Positions 7,873 to 15,222 of a stretch of 23,496 nt of DNA are shown in pieces (position 1 is the stretch's first letter; each line of letters begins with the position of its first letter). The notes under the pieces are model-generated. The model searched no databases and was not told where the DNA came from. It saw nothing but the letters and a program-made list of their open reading frames with translations. The stretch is from Calditrichia bacterium (GTDB lineage Bacteria; Calditrichota; Calditrichia; RBG-13-44-9): the NCBI GenBank assembly GCA_026991005.1, contig JALXCH010000179.1, forward strand, positions 1 to 23,496. The letters are read 5' to 3'. The position numbers and the translations under genes are program-made.

Positions 7873-8343
7873 ATGAAAAAGAAAAAAGGAACTGTTGAGG
7901 TGGATACTCACCAGAGTGAACTCATCATTTCATTAACCCAACTGCTGGGAAGTAAGCCGGATAAAGCAATCCGTGGGGTGGGTTGTTTCTTTTACATTCT
8001 GGAACTTTATGGGAATCGGGAGTTGTTCCAAAAAATTATTCGGGAAATCCCGGGTAGCGATTTCATCCGAACACAGTATCAATTCTACCAGAAAAAATTC
8101 CCTCAGCATTTTCAGCAGACTAAATCTCGTTTAATCACCGGTCGTTTTCGCGCTTTCAATCATCTGATATTACAGATGGTGCGCGATGGTTTTACCCATA
8201 GCGAAATTCGGAGGATGTTAACTGCGATAATTCGTTATTTGCAGGAAAAAGGTATGGCAAACGTGGCAAGTTCCATTGAGGAATCTATTCCAGGTTTTAA
8301 TAATCTTCTGGAAAAAATACGCATGGAAAAAATCCAAAGGTGA
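7873..8343 (+). CDS. DUF2780-like small helical protein
   Basis: From the ATG at 7873 the product has 156 residues, after AAGGG at good spacing. An in-frame TTG at 7831 would add 14 residues but lacks a ribosome binding site. It has no signal peptide. The segment SLTQLLGSKPDKAIRGVGCF...FQKIIREIPGSDFI follows the DUF2780/DUF937 pattern of a helix pair, an LG turn and an xIPGxD close. A second similar unit near the C-terminus reads MVRDGFTHSEIRRMLTAIIR through EESIPGFNNLL, so it may be an internal duplication. The middle is basic and aromatic. The assignment rests on pattern memory and is tentative. It converges on the DUF937-like gene 178 bp downstream, and no function can be stated. Confidence 0.6.
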   Translation: MKKKKGTVEVDTHQSELIISLTQLLGSKPDKAIRGVGCFFYILELYGNRELFQKIIREIPGSDFIRTQYQFYQKKFPQHFQQTKSRLITGRFRAFNHLILQMVRDGFTHSEIRRMLTAIIRYLQEKGMANVASSIEESIPGFNNLLEKIRMEKIQR

Positions 8344-8521
8344 TGGAAGAGAGAAATTCTGAACTATCCTGATATTTTATTTATCATATTTTGCGGTTGT
8401 AAATGAGAAACTTTTTACTCTAATCTTTTCGAGAAAAAACGGATTAAACAGTGAGGTAAACCGTTCTATAATTATGTTTAAATTGGTAGTTTATCCAGAA
8501 TTTCACTCCATACTTTTATAT

Positions 8522-9061
8522 TTAATCATCCCCCAGCAAATTAACCAGACTATTAAGCAGAGATTTTCCTTTCATACCGTGGTAGTGTAGTTGGGAAAGT
8601 TCGTAATCCAGATTTTCCAGAATATAGTTGGAACCTTTTTCATCTAGCAGCTGGTTAATTTGGTCTATGCCTTTTTCCTGTTTTATTTTAACCAAAGAAT
8701 GAAATGTGAGAATGACCAGAGTACTTACCAGAGTAAAAGCTGTTTTACGACCTACATCAAAATTTTGAGCCACATAGAGTGCAATGCGGTTTCCATAGTT
8801 TTCCAGCAATCCTTGCATGCTTGTATTGGGAAAATGCTTCTTTAATAAAAGATGAATAATGCTTGATTTTTCTTCTGGAAAACGCTGAAGTTTGAATGAC
8901 TCCAGATATCTGTCAATAGTTTCTATTCCCGAAGGGTCATTTTTTTTCTTCTTAAGCATAGCCAGTACAACAGAACTCACGATAGAAGATAATCGTTCTA
9001 CAATAATTACATCTACTCCCAGTATCCTGGAAATTTCTTTAATAGTGTTTCTATTTATCAT
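8522..9061 (-). CDS. DUF937-like helical protein
   Basis: The 179 residues are without signal peptide. The pattern ISRILGVDVIIVERLSSIVS, with SSVVLAMLKKKK and NDPSGIETIDRYL after it, resembles the N-terminal unit of DUF937 (YidB-like) proteins. A second unit from about 80 to 130 has the same helix-helix layout (LLENYGNRIALYVAQNFDVG and VSTLVILTFHSL). This is a tentative family match. AGGAGG lies 12 bp before the ATG at 9061, slightly long; a nearer ATG is out of frame and stops after four codons, so the chosen start stands. A sigma-54-like promoter at 9145-9130 points into this gene, giving a leader of about 55 bp. Codon use is AT-rich like its neighbours. Its role is unknown. Confidence 0.65.
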   Translation of the reverse strand: MINRNTIKEISRILGVDVIIVERLSSIVSSVVLAMLKKKKNDPSGIETIDRYLESFKLQRFPEEKSSIIHLLLKKHFPNTSMQGLLENYGNRIALYVAQNFDVGRKTAFTLVSTLVILTFHSLVKIKQEKGIDQINQLLDEKGSNYILENLDYELSQLHYHGMKGKSLLNSLVNLLGDD

Positions 9062-9129
9062 AATCGATTCATTCCTCCTTTATAAATTATAGACCTTACC
9101 TCCAAAACAGAACAGCGCTGTTTCTGCGT

Positions 9130-9145
9130 AACAAAAAATGTGCCA
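9130..9145 (-). promoter_or_regulatory. Sigma-54-type promoter driving the DUF937-like gene
   Basis: Read on the minus strand, TGGCACATTTTTTGTT matches TGGCACG-N4-TTGCW except for G to A in the -24 box and C to T in the -12 box. The base before TGG is C, as the extended consensus prefers. The start site would lie near 9118, about 57 bp before the ATG at 9061. Confidence 0.55.
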
Positions 9146-9242
9146 GTAATATGGGGTAAATAATTAATTTATAACTTTTGGATTAATTTTTGATTTCTTC
9201 CGAACATGCTCTATGTTTATCTCCAATGAAATGTAAATACTG

Positions 9243-9275
9243 GGTGAAATCACCATAATGTTGGTTAAATAACCA
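9243..9275. promoter_or_regulatory. Paired palindromes, candidate enhancer-binding sites
   Basis: GGTGAAATCACC at 9243-9254 and TGGTTAAATAACCA at 9262-9275 share the form GGTnAAATnACC. Their centres are 20 bp apart, close to two helical turns, so dimers would sit on the same face of the helix. They lie about 100 bp upstream of the minus-strand promoter and about 215-245 bp upstream of the plus-strand promoter, which are usual distances for sigma-54 activator sites. The function is inferred from layout. Confidence 0.5.
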
Positions 9276-9487
9276 TGTTTTTATTTTGTTCTTAAATAAT
9301 GTGTGTATAATATTTTATTAGAAGAATGCAAAAATTAGCCAGAAAAATGTTTGTGTTTAACGGGATGCAAAATACCTCGAATTATTGAAAATTTGAAAAA
9401 ATCGAATTTTTTCTGAGGTTAACCAATTTCTTTTTTTTTGGTTAAAATGATTCTGGAAGAAAAGGTTGTTTCATTTCTCAATATTCA

Positions 9488-9503
9488 TGGCACGCATTTT
9501 GTA
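9488..9503 (+). promoter_or_regulatory. Sigma-54-type promoter of the BON-OmpA operon
   Basis: TGGCACGCATTTTGTA has a perfect TGGCACG -24 box and correct spacing; only the C of TTGCW is replaced by T. The start site would be near 9514, ahead of the Shine-Dalgarno of the small ORF at 9552 and 180 bp before the BON-OmpA gene. It is the closest -24 match in the window. Confidence 0.6.
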
Positions 9504-9551
9504 AATTATTAATTGGTTGTTTTTAGGTGCAATTGATAGGAGGAGATTTAT

Positions 9552-9629
9552 ATGGCTAAGAAGTACGGTAAATTAATTCAGAGTTATTTTATTATAAATA
9601 TAGCGAATAGTCCCTTCCTTTTTTTCTGA
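9552..9629 (+). CDS. Possible 25-residue small protein or leader peptide
   Basis: An ORF of 25 codons follows AGGAGGAG at ideal spacing, one of the strongest ribosome binding sites in the window, and lies directly downstream of the sigma-54-like promoter. It begins MAKKYGKLIQSYF and ends in a hydrophobic, phenylalanine-rich tail (SPFLFF). MAKKYGK recalls the opening of a family of small basic bacterial proteins, so this could be a truncated remnant. Alternatively it is a genuine micro-protein or a translated leader for the genes that follow. No frame continues the family pattern after the seventh residue. Confidence 0.4.
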   Translation: MAKKYGKLIQSYFIINIANSPFLFF

Positions 9630-9693
9630 AATATGTATTTTCCTTTATCAGATTTTTCAGATTTTTTCGTCACACTCAGTTCAGGAGAAGTTA

Positions 9694-10413
9694 ATGAAAA
9701 AGTGGAAATTATTAAAACTCACGTTTATTTTACTAGCTATTGTTGTGCTTTTTTATTGTATGTTCCGGATGGCCACGTCCATAGAGCAGGATTTGTATAA
9801 AAAAACAGTTAATACTTTGAAAAAGCACAATGTTTCCTCTGTTTATCCATCGCTTAACGGAAGGGATGTGGTTTTACATGGTGTGGTTGGTTCGCTTCAG
9901 GAGAAAGAAGAAATTGAACGAATTGTTCGTGGAGTTAAAGGTGTACGCACGGTATTCAATCGGTTGTCTGTACGCAAGATTTTTTTAGGAGATACAAATA
10001 AATATGTTGAGTCAGCAAAATCGGAACATGAAAAAACCGATCGTTTAGCAGATACCGAAGCATTGAAGGAGTTGCTCACCTCGTACCGTATTAACTTTCC
10101 ACCAAATAGTTATCGGTTAATAGAGAAGGAAAAACGAAAATTAGAAGATATGGCTCAACAGCTTCGTAAATATTTGAATATAACTATCGAAATATCTGGC
10201 TATGCAGATTCAAGCGGGTCGGATTCTTTAAATCTTATTTTAAGTCAAAAACGGGCTAATGCTGTTTATGAATTTTTAACGCAACAGCATCTCCCGGGTA
10301 TTCGTTTTTTTGCTGAAGGGTGCGGAAGTCAAAATCCATTAAAAAGTAATAATAACCCTGAGGGGCGAGCTGTTAATCGCAGGGTGGAATTTAAATTAAA
10401 GGAGAGTAAATAA
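9694..10413 (+). CDS. Membrane-anchored BON-OmpA domain protein
   Basis: The 239 residues start with a short basic N-terminus and one hydrophobic segment (residues about 8-27, LTFILLAIVVLFYCMFRM), a signal anchor or uncleaved signal. Residues about 30-98 form a BON domain (DVVLHGVVGSLQEKEEIERI, then VRGVKGVRTVFNRLSV), a small fold thought to bind phospholipid or envelope surfaces. Residues about 125-237 form an OmpA-like peptidoglycan-binding domain: INFPPNSYRLIEKEK, IEISGYADSSGSDSLNL, and NPEGRAVNRRVEFK with the diaminopimelate-contacting NRR motif. The layout resembles mycobacterial ArfA. The protein likely links inner membrane to peptidoglycan. AGGAG precedes the ATG, and its stop is one base from the next start, so the two genes are coupled. 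Confidence 0.85.
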   Translation: MKKWKLLKLTFILLAIVVLFYCMFRMATSIEQDLYKKTVNTLKKHNVSSVYPSLNGRDVVLHGVVGSLQEKEEIERIVRGVKGVRTVFNRLSVRKIFLGDTNKYVESAKSEHEKTDRLADTEALKELLTSYRINFPPNSYRLIEKEKRKLEDMAQQLRKYLNITIEISGYADSSGSDSLNLILSQKRANAVYEFLTQQHLPGIRFFAEGCGSQNPLKSNNNPEGRAVNRRVEFKLKESK

Positions 10414-10414
10414 A

Positions 10415-10825
10415 ATGTGGTATTTAATTGGGGAGATATTTTTTTGTTTAATAGTAGCAGCGATTGTAGGAATTATCATTGGATGGCTTCTGAAAAGTTT
10501 ATTCTGTAAATCATCAGAAAAAAATGATTTATCCACAGAGAAGCGAGAGCTTTTTCCCGAAAAAGACTCTGATTCGGTTTCGAATTCTACTCACAGGGAA
10601 TTTATAAAGGATGATTTAAAAAAGATTAAAGGAATTGGGACAGTAATAGAAAAGATGTTAAATGATATGGGAATTTCTACTTATCATCAAATTGCTGGTT
10701 TTTCTTCGGAAGATATTGAACGGATTTCCCGGGAATTGGGTGTGTTTAAAGATCGAATTCATTGGGACAATTGGGTAGAGCAGGCTAAAGAGTTACATTT
10801 TCGCAAATATGGTGAAAGAATTTGA
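10415..10825 (+). CDS. Membrane-anchored helix-hairpin-helix protein
   Basis: The 136 residues have an N-terminal transmembrane helix (IGEIFFCLIVAAIVGIIIGW), a charged linker of about 45 residues, then a helix-hairpin-helix domain from about 68: KKIKGIGTVIEKMLNDMGIS, followed by IAGFSSEDIERISRELG and WVEQAKELHF. This matches the H3TH-like domain often found at the C-terminus of membrane or ribosomal-L21-associated proteins (COG3743 type). Such domains bind DNA elsewhere, but in a membrane-anchored setting they may mediate protein contacts. It starts one base after the BON-OmpA stop, with GGAGAG in the preceding coding sequence as ribosome binding site. The closing WVEQAK recurs in the DUF4332 protein at 16024. 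Confidence 0.75.
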   Translation: MWYLIGEIFFCLIVAAIVGIIIGWLLKSLFCKSSEKNDLSTEKRELFPEKDSDSVSNSTHREFIKDDLKKIKGIGTVIEKMLNDMGISTYHQIAGFSSEDIERISRELGVFKDRIHWDNWVEQAKELHFRKYGERI

Positions 10826-10901
10826 ATCTGGTTGAATAAAACAAAATCCATAGAACCCAGAAAATTCAGGAAGGTCATATCAGAAAACAGGAGGAGATGT
10901 A

Positions 10902-12323
10902 ATGAAAAAAGTTATGTATTGGCTCAGTATGGTTTTATTAATTGTATGGTTTCTTCCAGCAATTGCTCAGCAATCCGAAGGTCGTTCTTCTATCGGTATA
11001 TTTGGAAGCGAGACCAAATTGGTTGGAGGTGACCATGATGATGCGGTAATTAGTCCTTGGTTCGGATTGATGTTTACCCACAGCTTTACCAAAAAATTAG
11101 GTGTGGAATTAAGCGCTGCGGCGGGTTGGTCGCGCCCCCGGGAAAGCAGCGAAAGCGGGCTGATGAGTTATTTGACTTTACGCTCCGGCACCCCTTTCCG
11201 CACATTTCTTTATCCCATCACAGCGAATTTACGCTACTACTTTCGCCCGGATGCGCGATTTACCCCCTACGTTACCGGCGGTGTGGGGGCGTTGTTCTGG
11301 GATTTACGTGATGTATCTCAGGAGAACAACCTCTTCCCCATTCCCCCATCAGGTGAGAGCTTGAGTGGTTCTCAGATGAATGCCATGGCAGATGTGGGTG
11401 TGGGTGCCGAAATTTATCTCTCCGATGCGGTAGGGCTGGATGTGAGTGTACGCTACGGACAGTTGTTCGATCAGGATCTGGATATGTCCGGTTACAATGA
11501 TGTGAATACCGGAGTGCTTGAAGCCCGCCTGGGTGTGCATTTCTACTTTGGTGGCTGGAAGGATACCGATCTGGACGGGATTGAAGATAAACTGGATCGG
11601 TGTGTAAAAGAAGCAGAAGATTTTGATCACTTCCAGGATGAAGATGGGTGTCCGGATCTGGATAACGATGAAGATGGCGTTCCGGATGTTAATGATAAAT
11701 GTCCGCTTAAAGCGGAAGATAAAGATGGCTATCAGGACGACGATGGTTGCCCGGATCCGGATAATGACAGCGATGGGATCTTAGACGTACAGGATCAATG
11801 CCCCAACAAAGCGGAAGATAAAGATCAGTTCCAGGATGAGGATGGATGCCCCGATGCCGACAATGACGGGGATGGCATTCCGGATGTGCAGGATAAATGC
11901 CCCAACCAGGCCGAAACGGTCAACGGGTATCAGGATGAAGATGGGTGTCCGGATAAAAAACCGGAAGTGATGCTGGAAAAAGAAACCCCGATAGTGCTGA
12001 AAGGAGTAACGTTTAAAACCGGCAGTGCCAAGTTAACCGAAGAAGCCAAAGCGACTCTGGAAAAAGTTTACCGAACCCTTCGAGACCATCCAGAAATAAA
12101 AATTGAAATCCGTGGTTATACGGATAATGTGGGCAAACGCAGTTATAATATTTGGCTATCGAAGCAGCGCGCCGAAGCGGTAAAGCAGTTCCTGGTGAAA
12201 CGGGGAATTGATCCCAATCGAATTCGGGCGGTAGGCCTGGGTCCGGATCATCCCATTGCTTCCAATAAAACTCCGGAAGGCCGGGCGAAAAATCGCCGCA
12301 TCGAGTTTGTGAGAATCCAGTAA
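10902..12323 (+). CDS. OmpA-family porin with TSP3 calcium repeats
   Basis: This is an outer-membrane protein of 473 residues. Residues 1-23 are a signal peptide (VMYWLSMVLLIVWFLPAIAQ). Residues about 24-225 form an OmpA-like eight-stranded barrel rich in aromatic alternations (FGLMFTHSFTKKLGVELSAA). Residues about 226-350 hold four thrombospondin type-3 repeats of the form DxDxDGIxDxxDxCPxxxED, expected to bind calcium. The OmpA C-terminal domain (from about 360) shows GVTFKTGSAKLTEEAK, IEIRGYTDNVGKRSYN and TPEGRAKNRRIEFV, with the peptidoglycan-binding NRR motif. GAGGAGATG precedes the ATG at 10902. The gap of 76 bp after the HhH gene and the terminator at 12361 suggest it closes the operon. 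The first 200 bp share the AT-rich style of the upstream genes; the rest is richer in G+C. Confidence 0.92.
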   Translation: MKKVMYWLSMVLLIVWFLPAIAQQSEGRSSIGIFGSETKLVGGDHDDAVISPWFGLMFTHSFTKKLGVELSAAAGWSRPRESSESGLMSYLTLRSGTPFRTFLYPITANLRYYFRPDARFTPYVTGGVGALFWDLRDVSQENNLFPIPPSGESLSGSQMNAMADVGVGAEIYLSDAVGLDVSVRYGQLFDQDLDMSGYNDVNTGVLEARLGVHFYFGGWKDTDLDGIEDKLDRCVKEAEDFDHFQDEDGCPDLDNDEDGVPDVNDKCPLKAEDKDGYQDDDGCPDPDNDSDGILDVQDQCPNKAEDKDQFQDEDGCPDADNDGDGIPDVQDKCPNQAETVNGYQDEDGCPDKKPEVMLEKETPIVLKGVTFKTGSAKLTEEAKATLEKVYRTLRDHPEIKIEIRGYTDNVGKRSYNIWLSKQRAEAVKQFLVKRGIDPNRIRAVGLGPDHPIASNKTPEGRAKNRRIEFVRIQ

Positions 12324-12360
12324 GCGAAAAATTATCTGAACCAACACCCATCCAATAGAA

Positions 12361-12400
12361 TAGCCCGCAGAATTGTGGTCCTGCGGGCTATCATTTTTTA
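12361..12400 (+). terminator. Intrinsic terminator after the OmpA gene
   Basis: The arms TAGCCCGCAG (12361-12370) and CTGCGGGCTA (12381-12390) pair perfectly over 10 bp around a 10-base loop. They are followed by TCATTTTTTA. It lies 37 bp past the OmpA stop codon and closes the plus-strand operon. Confidence 0.9.
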
Positions 12401-12926
12401 CTCAATGGTTTCTTAGAAAAGAAATTGTTTCCTCAAAAAATTAAATATTCCTGAGGGGATTCCCATTTATTTCTTTTGTGGATTCAGGGAAAAATAGTAA
12501 ACCGCTCCCACAAGAAGGCTTCCAGAGGGTGTATTCAAACAATATTATGTCAAAGATAATCGAATGTTTTTTAATTGTTTATACAACAATTGTAGCAACC
12601 TGTTGGCCTGAGTCTCGTTTTAGCAGGACGAAGAATTTCATTAGAGTCCTCCACAAGCAAAACGAAGAATTTTCTTGAAAAGTTCTTTAATTAAGTTTTG
12701 AAATTATAGCAAATTAGCCTTTTTTGTGGATTTTACCGAATAGCTCCTTGCGAGAGGAATTTTTTATACAATGAAAGACTTATTTTCATATCGTTTGACT
12801 TTTCAAAAAAGTGAAATTATATTGGCGACGCTTTTTACCTTCTAAAATAAATCAGGTAATTTTTTAGTATTTTAAATGTAAACTTAAATTAAATCGAAAT
12901 TTTAAATAAAATAATGAGGAAGAAAT
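12401..12926. other. Gene-free stretch upstream of mscS
   Basis: About 525 bp with no gene that can be supported. A 66-codon frame at 12478-12678 lacks a ribosome binding site and has no recognisable sequence. Two related short motifs (GACGAAGAATTTC near 12628 and AACGAAGAATTTT near 12661) sit about 33 bp apart. The last 100 bp are very A+T rich, as expected for a promoter region, but no clear promoter was fixed. Confidence 0.5.
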
Positions 12927-13748
12927 ATGGATAAAGTGTCTCAATATTCCAGCCAGGTAAAAGAGCTATTGATTATGTATGCTCCCAAAGTGATTCTGGC
13001 TATTGTGGTTTTGATTCTTGGGTGGTGGATCATTCAGGTATTCATCCGCGGTGTACGTCGTGCCATGGAGCGCAGTAAAATGGAAATTTCCCTGCAACGC
13101 TTTTTGCTGAGCTTAATCGGAATTTTTCTGAAGGTGCTGTTATTAATCAGTGTTGCTTCCATGGTGGGGATTGCCACTACTTCTTTTGTGGCAGTTATTG
13201 GGGCAGCCGGTTTAGCGGTAGGTCTGGCTTTGCAGGGAAGTCTGGCCAATTTTGCCGGTGGGGTGTTAATCCTGATGTTTAAACCGTTTAAAGTCGGGGA
13301 TTTTATCGAAGCGCAGGGCTACATGGGTACTGTGCACGCAATTCAGGTATTTAACACCATTCTGAAAACACCGGATAATAAAACCATTTATATTCCCAAC
13401 GGCTCTCTTTCGAACGGGAGTATTACCAATTTTTCCACCGAGCCGGTACGTCGGGTAGATATGACGTTTGGTATTGGATACGAGGATGATATTCGTAAAG
13501 CCAAAGCTGTGTTGCAGCGTCTGGTGGAAGAAGATCACCGTATCCTGAAAGATCCCGCTCCTACGATTGCCGTTTCGGAATTGGCGGATAGCTCGGTGAA
13601 CTTTGTGGTGCGCGTCTGGTGTAATGCGGCCGATTACTGGGGAATTTATTTCGATATGCAGGAAAAAGTAAAATTGACGTTTGATGAGGAAGGAATTTCC
13701 ATCCCCTATCCTCAAACCGATGTGCATCTTTACACCGAAAAAGCATAA
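12927..13748 (+). CDS. mscS: MscS-family small-conductance mechanosensitive channel
   Basis: This inner-membrane channel opens under membrane tension to release solutes during hypo-osmotic shock. The 273 residues are close to MscS of E. coli. The N-terminal helix TM1 is AIVVLILGWWIIQVFI, TM2 is IGIFLKVLLLISVASM and TM3 carries the pore-lining small-residue pattern VIGAAGLAVGLALQGSLANF. Next comes the beta domain with GVLILMFKPFKVGDFIEAQG and IPNGSLSNGSITNFS, then the vestibule domain ending SIPYPQTDVHLYTEK, the usual MscS C-terminal motif. GAGGA precedes the ATG. A DUF3078 outer-membrane barrel follows 205 bp downstream on the same strand, with no clear terminator between. Confidence 0.94.
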   Translation: MDKVSQYSSQVKELLIMYAPKVILAIVVLILGWWIIQVFIRGVRRAMERSKMEISLQRFLLSLIGIFLKVLLLISVASMVGIATTSFVAVIGAAGLAVGLALQGSLANFAGGVLILMFKPFKVGDFIEAQGYMGTVHAIQVFNTILKTPDNKTIYIPNGSLSNGSITNFSTEPVRRVDMTFGIGYEDDIRKAKAVLQRLVEEDHRILKDPAPTIAVSELADSSVNFVVRVWCNAADYWGIYFDMQEKVKLTFDEEGISIPYPQTDVHLYTEKA

Positions 13749-13953
13749 TTCAATAATTTCGCCGGCTCTGATTATTTCTAGCCACGGGGGAAACAGAGGA
13801 GAATTCCATCGATTTCGCCCGGTGTTAGATGATTGGGGAAAATAATCTCGCTTTATTCCACCAGATATGGACAATATTTGTCATGCGAAATATTGAGTTT
13901 TTTCTGGATGAGTAATTGTTGGAGAGTTTTTAATATAAGATGGAGGAATTACA

Positions 13954-14811
13954 ATGATACATATGTTCAAAGGATTGGTGGTCGGTTTACTGATGACCTT
14001 TTTTACCCTGAGTTTTGCTCAGGATAAAAAGGAAGAGGCTCCCAAGTATGGATGGGAAAATAAACTCGTGGGGAGTTTCAACCTCACTCAGGCCAGTTTC
14101 GATAACTGGGCAGCCGGGGGCGAGAATTCCCTGGCCTGGCAGTTAAATTTCCAGGGACAATTTGTAAATGATCAGGAGAAATTTAACTGGAATAACAATT
14201 TCAAAATCAGTTACGGAATGGTTAAATCCGGAAACGATATCAGTAAAAAATCCGTGGACGAGATTCGGGCGGAAAGTGTCTTAAATTTCAAATCCGGTTG
14301 GTTTGTACGCCCTTACGGTGCCGTCAATGCCGAAACCCAGATTAACAAAGGATACGATTATTCGGTTATGCCCAAGAAGGAAATCTCCGATTTTATGGAT
14401 CCCGGTTATTTCCGCGAAAGTATTGGTTTTGAATATACCCATAGCAAGTCGTTTAAAACGCGTGTGGGTGCTTCCATGAAGCAAACTGTAACCCGCAATT
14501 TCCCGGGATATGCCGATGATCCTGCCACGAAGGAAATCGAAAAAATGCGCTTTGAGTATGGTGCTGAATCGGTTACCGATGTGAACACCCGCCTCACCGG
14601 GAATTTGTTCTTGCAATCCAAACTGGAACTCTTTTCGAATTTAAAGGCATTTAACCAGATCGATGTCAATTGGGATAATGTGTTTATTGCCAAAGTGGCG
14701 AAATATGTGGAAGTCAATTTTAACATTAAACTGCTGTACGATCGGGACATTTCCCGGAAACGACAATTAAAACAGGCTCTTTCCATGGGGCTGACCTATA
14801 CCTTTTTATAA
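13954..14811 (+). CDS. DUF3078 family outer-membrane barrel, copy A
   Basis: The 285 residues have a signal peptide (MFKGLVVGLLMTFFTLSFAQ at residues 4-23) and then a DUF3078-type beta barrel: GSFNLTQASFDNWAAGGENS, WNNNFKISYGMVKSG, SVDEIRAESV, and a C-terminal strand ending in phenylalanine and leucine (MGLTYTFL), typical of BAM-inserted proteins. The function of the family is unknown. It is about three-quarters identical by eye to copy B at 17043, with exactly the same length. GGAGG lies seven bases before the ATG. It follows mscS, while copy B follows mscL. A weak sigma-54-like site at 13905 was considered and not called. Confidence 0.85.
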   Translation: MIHMFKGLVVGLLMTFFTLSFAQDKKEEAPKYGWENKLVGSFNLTQASFDNWAAGGENSLAWQLNFQGQFVNDQEKFNWNNNFKISYGMVKSGNDISKKSVDEIRAESVLNFKSGWFVRPYGAVNAETQINKGYDYSVMPKKEISDFMDPGYFRESIGFEYTHSKSFKTRVGASMKQTVTRNFPGYADDPATKEIEKMRFEYGAESVTDVNTRLTGNLFLQSKLELFSNLKAFNQIDVNWDNVFIAKVAKYVEVNFNIKLLYDRDISRKRQLKQALSMGLTYTFL

Positions 14812-15025
14812 TGAACGCGTTGTGTAAAATTAAACAAAAAGAAAAGCAGGTTACTGGAATTCCGGAGATTACCAGAGCCTTTCAACAAGATTCTTCCTCT
14901 TGCTAATGCAAGATTCAGGATAACCGGTTCCAGTCGAGTCGTTGGGTGATAATCGGATTGATGAAAATATCTGATTATTTCATTCGCGCAGCGGGTTTAA
15001 CAAGATGAAGGTTAAATCTTTTGCT

Positions 15026-15066
15026 AAAGCAGGCAGAGCATTTCCGGGTTTTGCCTGCTTTTTATT
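15026..15066 (+). terminator. Intrinsic terminator 215 bp downstream of DUF3078 copy A
   Basis: The arms AAAGCAGGCA (15026-15035) and TGCCTGCTTT (15052-15061) pair perfectly over 10 bp around a 16-base loop, then TTTATTTAG. The distance from the upstream stop codon implies a long 3' untranslated region or a separate short transcript in between. Confidence 0.8.
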
Positions 15067-15222
15067 TAGGGAGCTGGGAGAACCATCAGTTATCAGGTGG
15101 AGCCCAATTTCCCTCCCCGGGGAATGAAGTTGCTGAATTCTTGGTTTTCTAATTTCCCCTTCCTGTTATGATTCCTTTTCGAAACCATCGTGCAATCCCA
15201 TTTTACTGAACTGTCCCTTAGT

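Larger units (their letters stand above)
9062..9693. other. Divergent regulatory region with two sigma-54-like promoters
   Basis: This 630-bp stretch separates the minus-strand DUF937-like gene from the plus-strand BON-OmpA operon. It contains opposing -24/-12 promoters (9130-9145 and 9488-9503), two related palindromes between them (9243-9254 and 9262-9275), a GGTTAACC palindrome at 9417-9424 and a 25-codon ORF at 9552-9629. It is strongly A+T rich, apart from the G+C-bearing promoter and palindrome elements. Confidence 0.65.

Noticed and set aside
12478..12678. 66-codon frame upstream of mscS
   Set aside because: GTG start without ribosome binding site and no recognisable sequence.
12823..12838. 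TGGCGACGCTTTTTAC as a sigma-54 promoter for mscS
   Set aside because: Only TGGC and spacing fit; the -12 element lacks TTG or GC.
13266..13874. 202-codon minus-strand frame
   Set aside because: Shadow of the mscS coding sequence; the plus-strand protein is an unmistakable MscS.
13905..13920. TGGATGAGTAATTGTT as a sigma-54 promoter for DUF3078 copy A
   Set aside because: GG and TTG spacing fit, but the rest of the -24 box does not; too weak to call.
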